From: Cercis canadensis
Lineage: Eukaryota; Streptophyta; Magnoliopsida; Fabales; Fabaceae
DNA: 64,000 bases
Direction of reading: 5' to 3'
NCBI GenBank assembly: GCA_003255065.1
Contig: QAOA01008633.1
Location: forward strand, 79,647 to 143,646
Shown here: positions 1 to 10,650 of the stretch, piece after piece
Position numbering within the stretch: the stretch's first letter is position 1
Layout: the number at the start of each line of letters is the position of its first letter
Program-made: the position numbers and the translations under genes
Notes under the pieces: generated by a model
What the model was told of the DNA's origin: nothing
What the model saw: the letters and a program-made list of their open reading frames with translations, nothing else
Database searches by the model: none

Positions 1-180
1 ACAATAGTGTAATACCTTTTACAATGCATTGGCCTCACAAATGATTAGGAATCAATGAACTAAGAGAAAGTTGCCAAAACCAAAGGGAGACTCCCTGCAA
101 AGTGCAACCTAAGCAAAGACATCCCATGACCAAAATCTCTAACCCTAAAACAAAAAGCTCTCTTTTATAAACTACTTTGA

Positions 181-515
181 CTAATTACTTCCTAATATAG
201 TCTCCACTAAGGCTGTCAAAGATAGGGCCAGCGGGCTGACCCTTCAGAAATTGGCCAAGCCCAAAATGGGACGGGTTGGATCGGGCGTTTTGACAACTCC
301 AGTCTCAACCAAGAGTCCAACTGATATATAAAGGAAGATCCATCAGTCACCTCTGCCTCTGCCTTCCTATTCTTTACATTCATATCCTTTGCCCTCTTTC
401 TCACCTCACCATCTTCTTTCACCACACATTTAACTGCGTTTGCTATTTCATCAGCCTTCACAATGGCATTAGTAGCACTCCTATAAGCCAATCTCAGATC
501 CTTTACTAAATCTTC
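181..515 (-). pseudogene. UGT 3'-end remnant, split by a small transposon
   Basis: The minus strand encodes the last ~75 residues of a UGT71-like glycosyltransferase (pieces such as ADEIANAVKCVV, VRKRAKDMNVK and GSSFIYQLDSWL match the C-terminal helix region of the intact UGTs at 18-55 kb). Homology stops near 500-515, so the PSPG box and the whole N-terminal domain are missing. The final codons (ETILGSN, stop at 181-183) lie on the far side of a 94-bp insertion at 207-300. Same strand as the main UGT array but 14 kb away from it, separated by a GRF gene and an LTR retrotransposon; probably an old member of the same cluster. Not expressible as an enzyme. Confidence 0.8.
207..300. mobile_element. 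94-bp hAT-like MITE inside UGT remnant
   Basis: The insertion interrupts the UGT terminal codons. The flanks AGTCTCCA (199-206) and AGTCTCAA (301-308) are an 8-bp direct repeat with one mismatch, as expected for a hAT target duplication. The ends are inverted: AGGCTGTCAAAGATAGGGCC on the left against GGAGTTGTCAAAACGCCCG on the right strand. No coding capacity. Confidence 0.65.
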
Positions 516-996
516 CTGGTCCTTTAGGATGCTTTTGTTGTTTAAGGAATTCGATCTTAAAAAAAAAAAAGGAAAAAAATCCCTTATTAATTTTGCTTTT
601 CTAATGTAGATGAAATCTCCCAAGTATTAATTGCCTGCCTAAAGCTTATTTGGCATGTTATTGAAAGATGGGAAAAGCTTCATTTGGCTATGTATAAATA
701 ATTATTAACAAGGTACATTTTTACTAAAGATAATTCTAAGCTATTACATCGAGATGTAACTTATGTCAAGTATGATACAGTATAAAACTAAAATAGTATA
801 AAGAAGTGTGGGATGTGACACAAGTCACATCCCGGTGTAGGAGCTTAGAACTCTCCTTTTACTAAAATGCTGTATGTTGTTCTCTTGCTGAAACGGTAAC
901 GTTTTAACGTGAATATAGAGCGAAAGGGGTCAAAATCCCTAATGTAGTTTTGAACAACCACATCTTTGTGCTCACTTCAAAAGGTAGCGAGAAGCC
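516..996. other. Intergenic, with a short perfect hairpin
   Basis: No gene seen. A perfect 10-bp inverted repeat GGGATGTGAC / GTCACATCCC with a 4-nt loop lies at 810-833, about 165 bp upstream of the GRF-protein ATG. An A11 run at 560-570 is the only other feature. Confidence 0.5.
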
Positions 997-2360
997 ATGA
1001 AGCAGAATGCATCTGATGTGAGCAAGAATTCTTCAAGCGTGACTAAGGTTGCTAATAAAAGATTATCAGGAGTTTGTGATTGTGGTAAGAGGATGTTGTT
1101 GCTGACCTCCCAGACAGGAGATAACCGAGGACGGCGCTTCTTTAGGTGCCCATTATACTTGGTGAGTTTTGCTTTAATTTTACCAAATTTCAATAGAGTA
1201 AGTAACACTATCATACGGCTAAATTCCTTGCAAAACATAATCAAAATCATTCTGAACCAATTAAGTAAATCCAATTTTAAACTTGTATCACATATATCAA
1301 AATCAATCTACGCCAATTATAAGTAGATCCAATTTTAAATTTTTGTCGCGAAGAAGGGGCAAACATTTGTGTATAAGCTAAAGGGGAAGAATTATTCCTT
1401 CTTAGGCTCTGTTTGGGAGTTTAAAGTGAGGGAACAAGAAAGGAGATGAGAGAAAAAAGAGGGAAAGAAATGAAAGGAAAATGGAAGGATTTTTCTCTCA
1501 TTTGTTTGGATGATTAAAATGAGTAAAATGAGAGGAAATGAAAGGAAAGAAATAAAAATTTATAATTTTACAAATTTATCTTTTATTTATAAAGTAAATA
1601 TATTTAATATAAGATTTAATAATGTTATCTGAATAGTATTTGAAAAAGAATTTGAAGAAATAAATAGAGGTATAATAGTAAACTACTTTTCTTTCCTCTC
1701 CAAACCCCCCAAATTGGAGGAACACAAAAGTGAAGACAAAAAAGGAATGTGAAAATTTGAGGTTACTCTTTGATTTTCTTTTATTTTTTAATCTTGAACT
1801 CTCAAACAAGGAAATAGATACATTTACTCATTTTTTTTTCCTCTCATTTTCTCCCAATTTTAACTCTCAAACAAACCCTAAGGGTGGGGGTGATAACACT
1901 TGAGAAGAGTAAAATAAGTAAAAAAATGGGCATGGGATCTCAGGCAGAAGCAGTAAAGGGAAGGGGAAGGTTAGGGGGGCAATTGTGCTGCTCCCCGCTT
2001 CACCCATTTACAGCTGTGCCACTGACCTAGATCAAGGTATGGTGACTGGTGAGGTTTTGTGAGAAATCTTATGGTAAATGTAATTTAGTCCATTTCAATG
2101 ATCCTTTAGTGCAATTTTTCTAATATTCAGTTTAATGAATGCAGATCAATAAGGATCAGACATGTGGGGTTATCCAATATCTAGATGAATATTCTCCAAG
2201 GGTGAATGGCAAGAGGATAACCAGTGAATTGAGGGAGAAGATTGGTATGTATGAGAATCAAGTGAGAAGATTGAAATGGGCTTGTTGTATTTTGATGGTG
2301 CTTTTAGTTGTTATGGTGTTACTTGTTGTTGCTGAAAAATATGGAGTAGGACTCCTGTAG
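997..2360 (+). CDS. GRF-type zinc finger protein with C-terminal membrane segment (2 exons)
   Basis: Exon 1 is 997-1161 (55 codons) and exon 2 is 2145-2360; the donor ttg|gtgagt and acceptor tgcag|atc join in phase 0. The product is ~126 aa. It contains a GRF zinc finger: CDCG at residues 27-30, GRRFFRCP at 45-52 and a fourth Cys in QTC at ~62, so the Cys ligands are present. Next comes a charged helix (ITSELREKIGMYENQVRRL) and a hydrophobic stretch of ~20 residues (ACCILMVLLVVMVLLVV) that is very likely a membrane anchor. Many plant genomes carry such short GRF-TM proteins; the finger is thought to bind nucleic acid and their role is mostly unknown. The usual FFxWxDE after the last Cys is here IQYLDE, so this copy is diverged. 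The 983-bp intron holds a MITE. The splice sites are my inference. Confidence 0.7.
1405..1878. mobile_element. TIR MITE in the intron of the GRF gene
   Basis: A 474-bp segment bounded by inverted repeats: GGCTCTGTTTGGGAGTT at the left and, on the other strand, GGGTTTGTTTGAGAGTT at the right (14 of 17 match), with TA on both flanks. The interior is AT-rich and has no credible ORF. It fits a Tourist/PIF-like or other short TIR element. It fills about half of the intron. Confidence 0.65.
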
Positions 2361-3138
2361 GTAGTTTGTAATGCCAGTGTTATGGGAAAGGGAAGATGTA
2401 ATTTGATAGACTATTATTTTAATCAAAATTAGGGGACTCAATGAAACTATATACTATAAAATTGATGATGAATGAAACATGTTGAGCTAAAGTTTGGTTT
2501 TGCATCATACCATTTGGTAAAATTGTACTTATTAGAACTCTAAAGATTTGACCTGGTAGCAAAAATGTAATAGATTTATTCAAGTTAGCCAAAGATTAAA
2601 TCTTGAAGCTAGCACCCATAGATTTTTTTTCCTTGAATGCATGAAGCCAATGTAAAGAGGTTGTATCCTAAAGATTGCCCCTACAGGGGCTTAGTCTTGA
2701 TGAATGAAATTTAGCATGAAGATACCCTAACCATTGAACCTAGAAAAAAGACATTGTACATTTTGGAGTTGCATATATCATTTACATCACATAATTTCTA
2801 ACCCTACAAGTGCAAAAGTTGAAATAACAAAACCAACACAATAATCTCCAGAATGTGCTATTTGCAAAGTATAATCTGCATGAACAAAGTAAGAATCATA
2901 TTCATCACCAAATTCATGAACCATGCACATCCAGAAAGACCTTTTAAGCACAATACGATTAATTTGAAACTATATCTGCCCACAAAAGAGAATCGAGTGT
3001 GTCATTTAATGACTTCCACCTAACAAGCTGTGTATTCAATTGAAACAGATCTCATCAAGGCTAATTTCCTTCATGAGGGTTTCCACTGTTTCAAAATACT
3101 ATTGAAGGAAACCTTCTTCTACTTGCCATATGCTTTCA
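2361..3138. other. Intergenic region, no gene seen
   Basis: Covers the 3' flank of the GRF gene and about 0.7 kb of AT-rich sequence up to the target duplication of the LTR retrotransposon. I see no ORF, tRNA or repeat of note. Confidence 0.5.
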
Positions 3139-3143
3139 GAATG

Positions 3144-3557
3144 TGACGATGCCTGAGCTGAGGGTAGGAGTATGTCACTCGAGTTTGGGGAAGAGCATCG
3201 AGTCCTTGAGGTCGGACTGCATCGAGGTCGGTTCGCTTCTGAGGTCGGTTGTCCGAGGTTACCTGAAATACGAGCCGATGTTTAATTTCCGATCTCCGAA
3301 GGTCAAGTTAATATGGTTCGAGCTTGACTATATAAATTTCCAGAGTAAAATGTCTGAATCCCTACCTTTGAGTGACAAGGGCTATTTATAGGAAAACAAA
3401 CCTGAATGTTGGCGGTTTACCCAGGACGAGCTGTTGGGTCGCCCGTAATAACTGGTGGGTGACCCAGTGTCTTTAGTTGTTTTATTGGGCCAGTGTTTTA
3501 TTGGGCCATCTTTCCTTTGGGCCAAGTTTATTTGGGCTCTAGGACAGGCCCACCACA
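3144..3557 (-). repeat. 3' LTR (left LTR) of Tat element
   Basis: 414 bp, ~95% identical by eye to 12332-12729. It carries a tandem duplication of the TTTTATTGGGCCAGTG block near 3480-3510 that is absent from the other LTR. A minus-strand TATA box (TATAAATAG) lies near 3383-3390. Confidence 0.93.
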
Positions 3558-3572
3558 CTTGCCCCTCGAGAG
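3558..3572 (-). other. Polypurine tract
   Basis: The minus strand reads CTCTCGAGGGGCAAG immediately before the 3' LTR: a purine-rich plus-strand primer in the expected position. Confidence 0.75.
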
Positions 3573-3839
3573 CTCAGAGTTTTGGAACCAAGATTTCCGA
3601 GTTGTAGGTCGGTATAAAAAAGACTTCTTGCCGATATCTTTTCATCTTCTACCTTGCCGCGTGTACATTTATTATTGGTATTTCAGATATGAGGGTAATG
3701 ATGGCCGTCGGAAATCATGCGTCTCGAGATGTAAAAGACTGCTGTAGGTATGACGTTTGTACTTCTCGAGTCAGTTACGGCGTTACCCTGGCCGTTAGAT
3801 TCTAGTAGATGTGGACGGATGGATGGTAATCCCTCCCAT

Positions 3840-3847
3840 TATAAATA
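3840..3847 (+). promoter_or_regulatory. TATA box for the antisense gene
   Basis: TATAAATA followed by GGG, on the plus strand, 195 bp before the first ATG (4042) of the antisense reading frame and just inside the 3' LTR. It points away from the LTR, so the antisense gene may have its own promoter separate from the LTR promoter. Confidence 0.55.
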
Positions 3848-4041
3848 GGGAAGCTTCTGATTTCGCCCAAGTTTTTGAAAAAGGAAATTTGAAAATTTGA
3901 CTAGGTCGGAGAGAACCAGAGTGAACTTCTTAAGAACTCGCGTTTCAACAAGCCGAAGCTCGGATTTACTAAAGACGTAGATTTTTCTGCCCATTCTTTC
4001 TCTACTCTAAACCTCGCTCGGTGAGTTGCCTTTCTCAAGAT

Positions 4042-6110
4042 ATGGGGTCTTCTGGGGGAGATAATCCAGGATGTTCTAGAGGGAATGGCGCTGGGGTTTC
4101 CTCTTCTTCTCAGTCTTCTGTTCCTTTTTTTGCTAGTTTGTCGGTTAAGACCACCAAATCCTCTATTCGACCTAGGGACATAGAAAATCTGAAAAACAAT
4201 TTTCCAGAGATAGACTGGAATTGTCATCATTTTGATTTAGAGGCCTCCCCTAGGGAGTCGCCGGTTTGTGAGAACTGTCCTCACAATAAATTTTTTTTTT
4301 TGTTTTTAATCTAGCATATATGGATAGGGCTAGAGCCGAGCTCCCCTTGACCGAGTTTGAGGTAGACTTTTTTCAAACAATAAACGTAGCTCCTTCACAG
4401 TTTCATTCTAACAGGTGGGGATTTCTTCGTGCTTTTCAAAACATGTGTGTGTTGTTAATAGTAGATCCCCGGGTAGATGTCTTTTTTCACTTTTTTCTTT
4501 AAAAGACGTAAAAGATTCCGATCAGGAGTTTATTTACGTAGCTAGCCGACATCGATTATGCTTAATGAAGCTATTCAAGGAATCGGCTAAAGGGTGGAAA
4601 GACCAATTCTTCCGAGTTACTGTTCCGACCTGGGATGGGGTACCTAGGCTGGATAAGGCTTTTTTCTTAGATGAGTATGGGAAACCCCGGTTTCCCTTGA
4701 GGTGGGTCCAATATGTAAATAAAGGACGAGCACGCTCTATGGATGAGTACGATCCAGAAGCTCGTCGCATAATAAGAATTATTTCCGAGCTAACGTACAA
4801 CAAATCCAATCAAGTCAAGCTGAGAGCAAAAGATTTAATTGGTCGGTATATAGTTTATTTTATTGCTTTTGTTACGAGTTGTTGATGTAACTAACTGATT
4901 CTGCCTTTATGCTTGCAGACGAACGAATCAGTAAGGACGAAATGGTGAGGCTATCTAAACTGGCTAAGTTCAGTGGAGTTGTACCCAAAGGCGGCCCGGT
5001 TATCAGGGATGTGGAGGAGATCCCGGCGCCTGCGTCTCAACCTAGCCGGATCATTGCTGCTGAACCGGTGTCGGTGGTGCCGGCAGACCGTGCCCGAGGA
5101 AAACGTCTGATGGAGGAAGATCCGGCTGCGGATCTTAGGCGGAGGGACAGGGGAGAGCGTGGGTCGAAAAAACACAAATCCTCACATCTGAGCACGCTCG
5201 AGCTGGTACCTCGTCCAACCGGCCTAGACATGAAGCTCTAGCCGAGGTCAAACCTCTTGATCTATTCTCTGCTGAACTTACCAATGATAATAGCCATGCC
5301 AGCCATTCACTGTGGAATACCCGGTTACCTGTTCAGGATCGGGTGGACTCCATCCTACCTTCGTCCGACGTGGAAAGAGTCAACCAGTCATCGGTTGACC
5401 AATTGCTGAAGTACCTCCTCGCCAATGCCACCCGAGACCTTGCTGCGATTCAAGGGGTACAGAAAAGAATGGGGGACCTCGCCGCTCTGCAGAAGCTGCA
5501 AGATGAGGAAGAAATGCTCCGAGTCGAGAAGGATTCAGCTTTGGAAGCTTTGAAAAGGGCGGAGGATGAAAACCGGCTTCTAAGGGAGGAGAAGGAAAAC
5601 CTAGAGATTCAACAGTTAGCTCCTGCCCTTGAGGCCCGTGACAAAGTCAAGGCGGAGAACAGACAACTTCGCCTTGACATAAAAGAACTGGAAGATTGCC
5701 ATGAGGCGGGCACCAGAGAGATAGAACGAACTCTATCTCTCACCAAAGAGGTGCAGAGAAAAAAGACCGAGCTGCGAAATAAGATGGCTTGCCGAATTGA
5801 TCGTGCTCGTCAATCGAAGCAAAGACAGAGAGACCAAGCCGAGCTTCAGATTGGGCAGAACTATGTTACTGCCTTCAAGGAGAGTTTTGATCATGCTGTT
5901 GAGCAGGCAAGGTTGCAATTCTCTGATCTTAAGAAAAATCAAGTGGATTACTTTAAGAAAATAAAGGATGGTCAATTGGTTGACGAGAGCGAAGGTGAAG
6001 AGAATAAAGGAGAAGATGCAGCTTTTCAGCTCAAGGTCTCTTTAGAAGATTACGATACCCCCTATGAAGGTGAGGATGATATTTTATCTAGGACGGAGGG
6101 GGGAAACTGA
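4042..6110 (+). pseudogene. Antisense ORF of the Tat element (transposon-associated coiled-coil protein)
   Basis: A plus-strand gene lying opposite to gag-pol. ATG 4042 opens a Ser/Gly-rich N-terminus. A conserved block follows (LPLTEFEVDFFQTINVAPSQ, then GFLRAFQNMC, RLCLMKLFKESAKGWKDQFF, PLRWVQYVNKGRA), of a kind seen in many plant transposon-associated proteins. A basic linker comes next, then a ~250-residue Glu/Lys/Leu-rich coiled coil from ~5343 to 6110, ending in an acidic tail. The frame jumps at a T-run near 4291-4301, at a T6 run near 4490-4498, and near 5187; each needs only a 1-2 base change. A likely intron is 4842-4918 (donor g|gtcggt, acceptor tgcag|ac), joining in frame. No nonsense codon interrupts the joined frames. 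The function of such antisense ORFs is not established. Whether the shifts are real or homopolymer errors cannot be decided here. Confidence 0.7.
4842..4918 (+). other. Probable 77-bp intron in antisense gene
   Basis: GT at 4842 and TTGCAG ending at 4918, with a T-rich 3' part. Joining 4841 to 4919 keeps one frame (KDLI-DERISKDEM), whereas reading through meets a stop at 4883-4885. Confidence 0.55.
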
Positions 6111-6469
6111 TGTAATTTTTATTTTTTGATGAACACTTGTAATTCCTTTTTTGAATACAATGGATAAACAGATTCCGATCTTTCGTAACTATTGCTTTTG
6201 TCTGTCTTTGAATAAGATTAATCATTTTTACAATGTTGCGATGGGTCCTTTTTACTGATTTCACCCAAGGTAAGAAGTCGGTCTTACCCTAGTTTGAAGT
6301 AAGAAACTCCTGAACGGAAAATTAAGTTTAAAGAATAAGTAAAAACTTATCCTGTTTTTTGTAAATGCTTTGGTTTTAATCGATTTGTTCTCACCGGTAG
6401 AGGTTGAGAGATTTTTAGATCATGTTTGCACTCGTGAAGGAATTTATACACGTTTAATGTTTAACTTAG

Positions 6470-6828
6470 TTTGTACTTGCGACGGAGGTTGTATGCGTCG
6501 ATTTTAGATCGGTTTATACTCGCGATGGAGGTTACAGACGTTCAACTTTTAGATCGGTTTGTGCTCGCGACTGAGTTTACAAACTTTATTTTTAGGTCGG
6601 TTTGTACTCGCGACGGATGTTGCAAACGTTCAATTTTTAGGTCGGTTTGTACTCGCGATGGAGGTTACAAACGTCCAATTTTTAGATCGGTTTGTACTCG
6701 TGATAGAGGTCACAAACGTTCAATTTTTAGATCGATTTGTACTCGCGATGGAGGTTACAAACGTTCAATTTTTAGATCGGTTTGTACTCGCGATGGAGGT
6801 TACAAACGTTGATTATAGATCGGTTTGA
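6470..6828. repeat. 45-bp minisatellite, about 8 copies, in Tat element
   Basis: Tandem copies of a 45-bp unit containing GGTTTGTACTCGCGATGGAG then TTACAAACGTTCAATTTTTA. The first two or three copies are diverged and the last four are near identical. The period is divisible by 3, so open frames of 15-residue repeats appear on the plus strand; these are by-products. It sits between the end of pol (6841) and the antisense gene, where Retand-type Tat elements are known to carry amplified repeats. Confidence 0.9.
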
Positions 6829-6840
6829 AAAAAACAAACA

Positions 6841-7917
6841 TCATATTTCATATATGCGGAGGTTGCTTACATTCCAAGTTCGAGGGATCGGAGTTCCTTC
6901 TAGGGTTAGGAGCTTATATGCCCCCTTTCCAAGGGACTCATGCACTATGTATGGGCCTTCTCAGTTGGGGCCCAGCTTGCCTTCTGTGAGGTGCTTCCTG
7001 GTGATAGCGGCCTTTCGGAGGACGAGTTTTCCTGGTCGAAAATCCCTAGGTTGGACTTTCGCGTTGTAATACCTGGTGATTCTTTCTTTATATTCTAATA
7101 TTCTGAGTTTCACCTTCTCTCTTTCTTCATCGAGCAGTTTCAAGTTTGTGTACATTGCTTCTTGGTTCTGGTCAATATTGAAATGCTCTCTTCTGAAGCT
7201 TGGCTCTCCGACTTCCACGAGTATCATTGCTTCGGCCCCATATGTAAGTTTATAGGGTGATTCTTTAGTAGAGGTCTGAGGGATTGTTCGGTAAGACCAT
7301 AACACCCATGAGAGCTCTTCCGTCCAATTGCCCTTGATGTGGTTCAACCTCTTTTTTAGCCCTTCCAAAATTATTCGATTTGTGGCCTCGACTTATCCAT
7401 TAGCTTGAGGATGGTCAACCGAAGTGAAATTCAGCTTTATCTTCAAGTCGGCACAAAAAGATCGGAATCCCTGGTCGGTGAACTGGGTTCCGTTGTCCGT
7501 GGTTATTGTATGTGGGATTCCGAACTTGCAAATGATAAATATTTGGAGGAACTTTTTAGCATTTTTGGCCGTGATTTTGGCCAAAGGTTCTGCCTCAATC
7601 CATTTAGAAAAATAATCTATTGCGACGATTAAGCATTTTTTTTGCCCTGCTGCTATGGGGAAAAGAACCAAGAGGTCGAGACCCCATCGACAGAACGGCC
7701 AAGGTTCAACCGTGGTGGATAGGTCGGAGGATGGGACTTGGTGAATATGTGCAAACTTTTGACATTTGTCGCATTTTTTAACAAGCTCGACAGAGTCAGC
7801 CCGCAAGGTTGGCCAATAGTAGCCAGATTGGAGGGTCTTGGTCGCCAAAGAACGTGCTCCTATGTGATGACCGTATATGCCTAAGTGAATTTCCTGCAAG
7901 ACATATAGGGAGTGTTA
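6841..7917 (-). pseudogene. Integrase region of Tat polyprotein
   Basis: The N-terminal zinc-binding motif is recognisable (EIHLGIYGHH ... CDKCQ). The catalytic core has WGLDLL, DNGTQF and, just past a stop, VEATNR: the D, D and E of the retroviral-type integrase. The C-terminal part has GAEAMILVE, RPGKLVL and a final GPYIVHES...IYEI that ends at 6841. In-frame stops occur at 7393 (TAA, from a Gln codon) and 6961 (TGA, from a Trp codon), plus one near 7915. A single frameshift near 7945 separates this frame from the upstream pol frame. The enzyme would insert cDNA into the host genome; this copy is dead. Confidence 0.88.
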
Positions 7918-8024
7918 TGGGGCCAGACATTTGAGAAGTGGGTATAATATCCACTTTTATAAAGGATGTCATTCTCTAAGCAATAGTTGCATGCGACTCT
8001 TCGTAATTTCTGAGCATCGATTTT

Positions 8025-10650
8025 CTACTTAGGTAAAATTCTCGTTTTGAGATAATGGATAATTGGGGTCATCCAAGTTGACGGTTCTTTATCTAGGACG
8101 ATTATTTCATCGTGCATGATGCTTGGGTGAAGGAGAGTTTCCTGTATGACTGTCTGGTTGTGTCCGGGCTTTTTACTGCTGGCGAGCTTAGATAGGATGT
8201 CAGCTCGCGTATTTTCTGCTCGTGGGATGTGATGTACTTCTGCTGTTTTAAAGCTATCCATGCAAGTTTTCACCTTATCTAGATACTTAACCATTTATGG
8301 GTCTTTTGCCTGATATTCCCATTTTATTTGACTAGCGACCAACTGTGAATCGGTTTGGATCTTGAGAGTTTCAGCACCTAGCTCTAGAGCTAGACGCAGG
8401 TCGGCTATGAGCGCCTCATACTCTGTTTGATTATTGGAGACTGGGAAGTCAAAATGCAGAGACTGCTCGATCAACATTCCTTCTGGTCCTTCAACCACTA
8501 TTCCTGCCCCTCCTCCTTTGAGGTTGGAATATCCGTCTATTGAGAGTGTCCACGTGGGGTGATTTTCCAGGTCGAAAGAGGAACTTTCAGGTCGGGTAAG
8601 CTCGACTATGAAGTCGGCGAGGGCTTGAGCTTTGATTGCTCCCCTTCGTTCGTAGATGATTGTGTGCTCGGAGAGTTCCATAGATCATCCGAGCATACGA
8701 CCTGCTAGGTTGGGTTTTTGGAGTATTTGTCGGATTGGTTGATCGGTGTGGACAGTTATGATATGGTTATGAAAGTATGGTCGCAAACGTCGTGCTGAGA
8801 GGAGGAGGGCATAAGCGAGTTTTTCAATCTTTCGATATTTGAGTTCGGAGGCTTGTAGGGCATGACTGGTGTAGTATATGGAGAATTGTAAGTTTGTTTC
8901 CTCTCGGACCAAGGCTGAGCTTACGGCCTGATGACTGCTGGCTAGATATAGGAACAGTGTTTCCCCTGGCTTTGGTTTAGAAAGAATGGGCAGACAGCTT
9001 AAGTATTCTTTCAGTTGATTGAAAGCATGCTGACATTCTTCTGTCCATTGAAAATTTTTAATCTTCTTAAGTGCCTTGAAGAAAGGGAGCGCTTTATCTG
9101 CCGACCTAGACATGAATCTGGACAGGGCGGCAATTCTTTCCGCAAGTCTCTGGACTTCACGAACGGTTTTTGGTGGTTCCATGGTTATGATAGCTTGGCA
9201 CTTGTCGGGGTTAGCCTCGATACCTTGATGAGTTAGCATAAAACCGAGGAACTTCCCAGCTTCTACCCCGAAGGCGCATTTAGAAGGGTTTAATCGCATG
9301 TTGTGGCGTCGGAGCTCGGTAAATGCTTCTTCCACGTAGGCCACGTGTTCATCGTCAGTGTTAGATTTGACGAGCATGTCATCGGCATAAACTTCTACAT
9401 TTCTGCCGATTTGGTTTTTTAGTACCTGGTCTATCAACCTTTGGTAAGTTGCTCCTGCGTTCTTGAGACCAAATGGGATTACTGTGTAGCAGTATATGAC
9501 TTTCTCGGTTATAAATGTTGTTTTCTCCTCATCGTCGGGATGCATTTTAATTTGATTGTAGCCAGAGTAGGCGTCCATAAAGCTTAAAAATTTGTACCTC
9601 GAAGCCTCATCGACAAGTTTGTCGATGTTGAGAAGTGGATACGGATCTTTGGGGCAAACTTTATTGAGGTCGGAGAAATCCACACACATTCGCTATTTAC
9701 CGTTTGATTTTTTGACCATGACGACGTTAGAAAGCCAAGTTGCATAAGGTATTTCTCTGATAAAGCCAGCGTCGAGCAGTTTTCGCACTTCTTCTTGAAT
9801 TGCTTTTTGCTTCTCGGGATCGACAACTCTCTTTTTCTGGGAGACAGGTTTTGCATTTGTATTTATAGCAAGCTTATGGTAGATAAAACTTGGATCAATA
9901 CTTGGTATGTCCGAGGCCATCCAAGCAAATAAGTCGGCATTAGCTGCTAACAGGTCGGTGAGTCTCTTAATTTTTTCCGGAGACATAGTGGATCCTACCT
10001 GAATTGTTTGACTTTGATTTGATCCGACCTGGAAAGGTTTTAGGTCCCCTTGTGGTTCGGGGCGTTGTGCAGCTGTTGGCTCTCTGTTATCGAGCTCTTG
10101 AATAGGGATTTGAGTACTTGCCTTACTTTGGTTTGTTACCAGACTGGTCGGGGGTTGAGAATAGTCTATGGCAAGACTAATATTATAACACGTTCTGCCC
10201 AAAAGCTGGTCTCCTCGGGCTTGGCCGACCTTTCCTGATGCAGCTGGGAATTTAAGCAAAAGGTGCTTGGTTGAAACTATGGCTTCTAAGGAGTTAAGGG
10301 AAGGTCGGCCAAGGATTAAATTATACGCTGACAGACACTCTACTACCAAGAATCTGACCGTTGTATTGGCGAGGTCAGGGTATTCCCCTATGCTGACCCG
10401 TAGGGTAATAGTTCCTTTGACTTCGACCTAGGTTCTTAAGAATCCTACAAGAGGCCCGAGATAGTACTCTAGATTGGATTTTGGGATACCGAGCTTCTGA
10501 AATGTTCGGTAAAAAAGAATGTCCGCCGAACTTCCTTGGTCGATTAATACTTTATGAATCTCATAATTCGCCACGTAACAAGTTATGACTACCGGGTCAT
10601 CATGATCTCGGTCAATGCTAGCGTAGTCATTATCCAAGAAAGAGATAACC
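8025..10650 (-). pseudogene. Protease, reverse transcriptase and two RNase H domains of Tat polyprotein
   Basis: One frame runs through the region, cut only by stop codons. The protease has VLIDQGSSADILF (~10500-10560). The RT has MDAYSGYNQ, PFGLKNAGATYQ and the YADDM active site. The first RNase H follows directly but lacks the usual DAS motif (it reads LYLASSHQA), so it is probably vestigial. The second, archaeal-type RNase H (~8145-8610) keeps its acidic residues: SIDG, NNQTEYEALI, QTDSQL and ENTRAD. Stops: 10428 (TAG), 9693 (TAG, Trp position between KSNGK and RMCVDF), 8685 (TGA, Trp position), 8295 (TAA, Gln position), 8025 (TAG). The paired RNase H domains are the reason for the Tat assignment. 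Confidence 0.9.

Noticed and set aside
4268-4314. In-phase GT-AG interval in the antisense gene that could be read as an intron
   Set aside because: At 47 bp it is shorter than plant introns normally allow; a slip in the T-run explains the frame change better.
6471-6812. Plus-strand ORFs made of 15-residue repeats
   Set aside because: Produced by a 45-bp minisatellite whose period is a multiple of three; no start context and no conserved protein.
7405-7632. Plus-strand ORFs within integrase, RT and gag (also 9015-9236, 10703-10999, 12001-12531)
   Set aside because: Shadows of the minus-strand polyprotein, and of the LTR in the last case.
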